Positions 5,849 through 7,051 of a stretch of DNA of 7,051 bases are shown here, in pieces. Numbering within the stretch: position 1 is the stretch's first letter; each line of letters begins with the position of its first letter. Location of the stretch: contig JAGWZN010000042.1 of assembly GCA_018968785.1 (NCBI GenBank), positions 1 to 7,051 on the forward strand, given 5' to 3'. The DNA comes from Patescibacteria group bacterium (GTDB taxonomy: Bacteria > Patescibacteriota > UBA1384 > CAILIB01). Below the pieces are notes generated by a model. It was not told the DNA's origin and did not search any database. It saw only the letters and a list, made by a program, of their open reading frames with translations. The translations under genes and the position numbers were made by a program.

Positions 5849-6415
5849 CTACTTCTTGCCGGCTCGTTCCACGTAACTGCCTTCCACCGTATTAACCCGG
5901 ATAATATCACCGATCTTTACGAACAGCGGCACGGTAATAACCGCGCCGGTTTCCAGAGTAGCGGGTTTGGTGCCACCCTGGGCGGTATCACCGCGCACCC
6001 CCGGTTCGGTATGGGTAACTTCAAACTCCATTTTAATCGGCAGATCAATACTGACCGGCTTATCTTCGTAAAACAGGATCTGCACTTCGCCGCCTTCTTT
6101 GAGGAAGCGGGATTTATCACCCACCTCATCTTGGGACAGGCTGAACTGTTCAAACGTCGCGCTATCCATAAAGGCGTAGCCATCGCTATCGGAATACAGA
6201 TAGGAGCAGCTTTTCTTCTGGAGCGTGGCTTCTTCAAATTTATCACCCCCTTTAAATGTCATCTCCACGACGGCATTGCTGCGTAAATTGCGCAGTTTGG
6301 TCCGCAAAATAGCGCCACCGCGGCCGAGCTTGCTGTGCTGATAACTCAGCACGACGTACGGATCGCCTTCCAGGTCAATAGCGGTGCCGGTTTTTAAATC
6401 GGTAATTCCAAGCAT
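5849..6415 (-). CDS. efp: Translation elongation factor P (Arg-type tip)
   Basis: A 188-residue protein of normal EF-P length. EF-P binds between the P and E sites of ribosomes stalled at consecutive prolines and promotes peptide bond formation. Seen: the N-terminal KOW-like domain (about 1-65) with F-K-G-G-D, a central OB domain with Y-L-Y-S-D and F-M-D-S-A-T-F-E-Q, E-P-G-V-R-G-D-T, and the family signature K-P-A-T-L-E-T-G ... V-P-L-F-V-K-I-G at 150-169. The tip loop reads H-S-K-L-G-R-G-G-A, so Arg32 replaces the Lys34 of E. coli, and Leu replaces the usual Pro before the Gly. Arg32 is the residue rhamnosylated by EarP in Pseudomonas, but the flanking residues differ from that group. The ATG at 6413-6415 gives the standard start; there is no Shine-Dalgarno motif in the 30-bp gap after rpsR, with which it is probably co-transcribed. 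Confidence 0.97.
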   Translation of the reverse strand: MLGITDLKTGTAIDLEGDPYVVLSYQHSKLGRGGAILRTKLRNLRSNAVVEMTFKGGDKFEEATLQKKSCSYLYSDSDGYAFMDSATFEQFSLSQDEVGDKSRFLKEGGEVQILFYEDKPVSIDLPIKMEFEVTHTEPGVRGDTAQGGTKPATLETGAVITVPLFVKIGDIIRVNTVEGSYVERAGKK

Positions 6416-6445
6416 GGCAAAAATAATGAACGAAAATCTTCCGAA

Positions 6446-6700
6446 CTAGTGGTTAATAAACGGGAGCAGCGCCAGAGTGCGGGCCCGCTTGATCGCTGTG
6501 GCAATCATGCGCTGGGTGGCCGGCGCGTTACCGGTACGGCGGCGGGATTCAATCTGGCCGAATTCGGTTGTGTACCGCTTGAGCAGCGCTAAATTCTTAT
6601 GATCGATCTCCCGGACTTTCCGGCTGATCTGAGCGCGGCGTTTGCGGTTGGTGGGGTAGCCGCCTTTACTGGCAAAGCGGCGGTTGGATGGGGTAGGCAT
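6446..6700 (-). CDS. rpsR: 30S ribosomal protein S18 (bS18)
   Basis: An 84-residue S18, a small-subunit protein that pairs with S6 on the platform of the 30S subunit. Seen: a basic N-terminal tail (1-28), then the family core K-V-R-E-I-D-H-K-N-L-A-L-L-K-R-Y (28-43), R-R-R-T-G-N (53-58) and the C-terminal A-I-K-R-A-R-T-L-A-L-L-P-F (69-81). It has no Cys, so it is the zinc-free type. The ATG at 6698-6700 lies 8 bp after the ssb stop, the classical ssb-rpsR order; translational coupling is likely, since no Shine-Dalgarno motif is visible. Confidence 0.97.
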   Translation of the reverse strand: MPTPSNRRFASKGGYPTNRKRRAQISRKVREIDHKNLALLKRYTTEFGQIESRRRTGNAPATQRMIATAIKRARTLALLPFINH

Positions 6701-6708
6701 ACGGATAA

Positions 6709-7051
6709 TTAAAAGGGAATATCGTCAATATTAATCTCTTCATCATCAGGAGTTGGCGCGCCTTTTTTGGCACCGGTCTTGGCCGGAGCGGCGGCCGGAG
6801 CTGACTGGTCCGTTTCCGATGGCATAGGCGGTATCAGGCTGTCACCGGCGCCGCCCATGTTCTTATTCACCTGATCCGGACCGATCACGGTATCGGCAAT
6901 AACCTCGGTTTTATACCGCTTATTACCGTCCTGGCCTTCCCAGGAACGGGTCTGCAGCCGGCCGGTAATAAAAACCCGCTCGCCTTTATGTAAAACCTGG
7001 TTACACCGTTCACCGAGCTGTCCCCAGACCACAACCTCATGGTACTCCGGC
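6709..7051 (-). CDS. ssb: Single-stranded DNA-binding protein, 5'-truncated by the window edge
   Basis: 113 residues are visible, read from the right edge to TAA 6709-6711. SSB coats single-stranded DNA in replication and repair. Seen: the OB-fold strand P-E-Y-H-E-V-V-V-W-G at the edge (typical family form T-E-W-H-x-V-V-V-W-G), then K-G-E-R-V-F-I-T-G-R-L-Q-T-R-S-W and Y-K-T-E-V-I-A-D ending the OB fold near visible residue 57. A disordered linker rich in Gly, Ala and Pro follows, and the canonical acidic tip D-D-I-P-F that recruits partner proteins. A GTG at 7030-7032 is an internal Val, not a start. Roughly 45-55 N-terminal residues are expected beyond the window, and rpsF may lie upstream of them, as in the common rpsF-ssb-rpsR group. 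Confidence 0.97.
   Translation of the reverse strand, partial: PEYHEVVVWGQLGERCNQVLHKGERVFITGRLQTRSWEGQDGNKRYKTEVIADTVIGPDQVNKNMGGAGDSLIPPMPSETDQSAPAAAPAKTGAKKGAPTPDDEEINIDDIPF

Noticed and set aside
7030..7032. GTG at 7032 as the start of ssb
   Set aside because: The codon is an internal Val of the conserved V-V-V-W-G strand; the frame continues to the right edge with further OB-fold residues.

Overview
The window reads like a compact, gene-dense bacterial chromosome using the standard bacterial code. It holds seven protein genes: two unrecognised paralogues, groS, groL, a polyproline-rich protein gene, efp and rpsR, plus the 3' part of ssb (eight coding regions in all, with the first and last cut by the window edges). 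The rare features (short leaders without Shine-Dalgarno motifs, unknown tandem paralogues, a proline-rich coiled-coil protein beside housekeeping genes, an Arg-type EF-P with an unusual tip loop) would suit a Candidate Phyla Radiation / Patescibacteria genome. That placement is an impression from protein style and no marker here proves it. No tRNA, rRNA, CRISPR array, insertion sequence or phage gene was seen.

Layout. (1) 1-2376, plus strand: two unrecognised proteins in tandem. The first is cut by the left edge. They share a conserved core motif (D-x-A-M ... G-L-x-W) and a C-terminal G-W ... T-P-x-G module, so I read them as diverged paralogues. (2) 2377-4498, plus strand: the groS-groL chaperonin operon. 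Its promoter region carries a perfect 18-bp palindrome lying between a -35-like and a -10-like element, and no CIRCE element is visible. GroEL has a three-residue insertion beside its ATP-binding Gly loop that looks like a 9-bp tandem duplication. (3) 4510-4537: a perfect 28-bp palindrome with A and T tracts, serving as a terminator between convergent genes. (4) 4553-5776, minus strand: a 407-residue protein with proline runs, an acidic tract and a C-terminal coiled coil. (5) 5849-7051, minus strand: ssb (partial), rpsR and efp, in that order of transcription.

How the parts relate. ssb-rpsR is the usual end of the rpsF-ssb-rpsR group, here followed closely by efp. EF-P relieves ribosome stalling at consecutive prolines, and the next gene downstream on the same strand encodes six runs of three or more prolines, one of six in a row. 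That makes the neighbour a predicted strong EF-P client. EF-P itself has Arg instead of the commoner Lys at the tip position that contacts the P-site tRNA, in a loop unlike that of the known rhamnosylated EF-Ps. The most interesting observations are therefore the EF-P/polyproline pairing, the Arg32 tip, the GroEL duplication, the groS operator and the paralogous pair.
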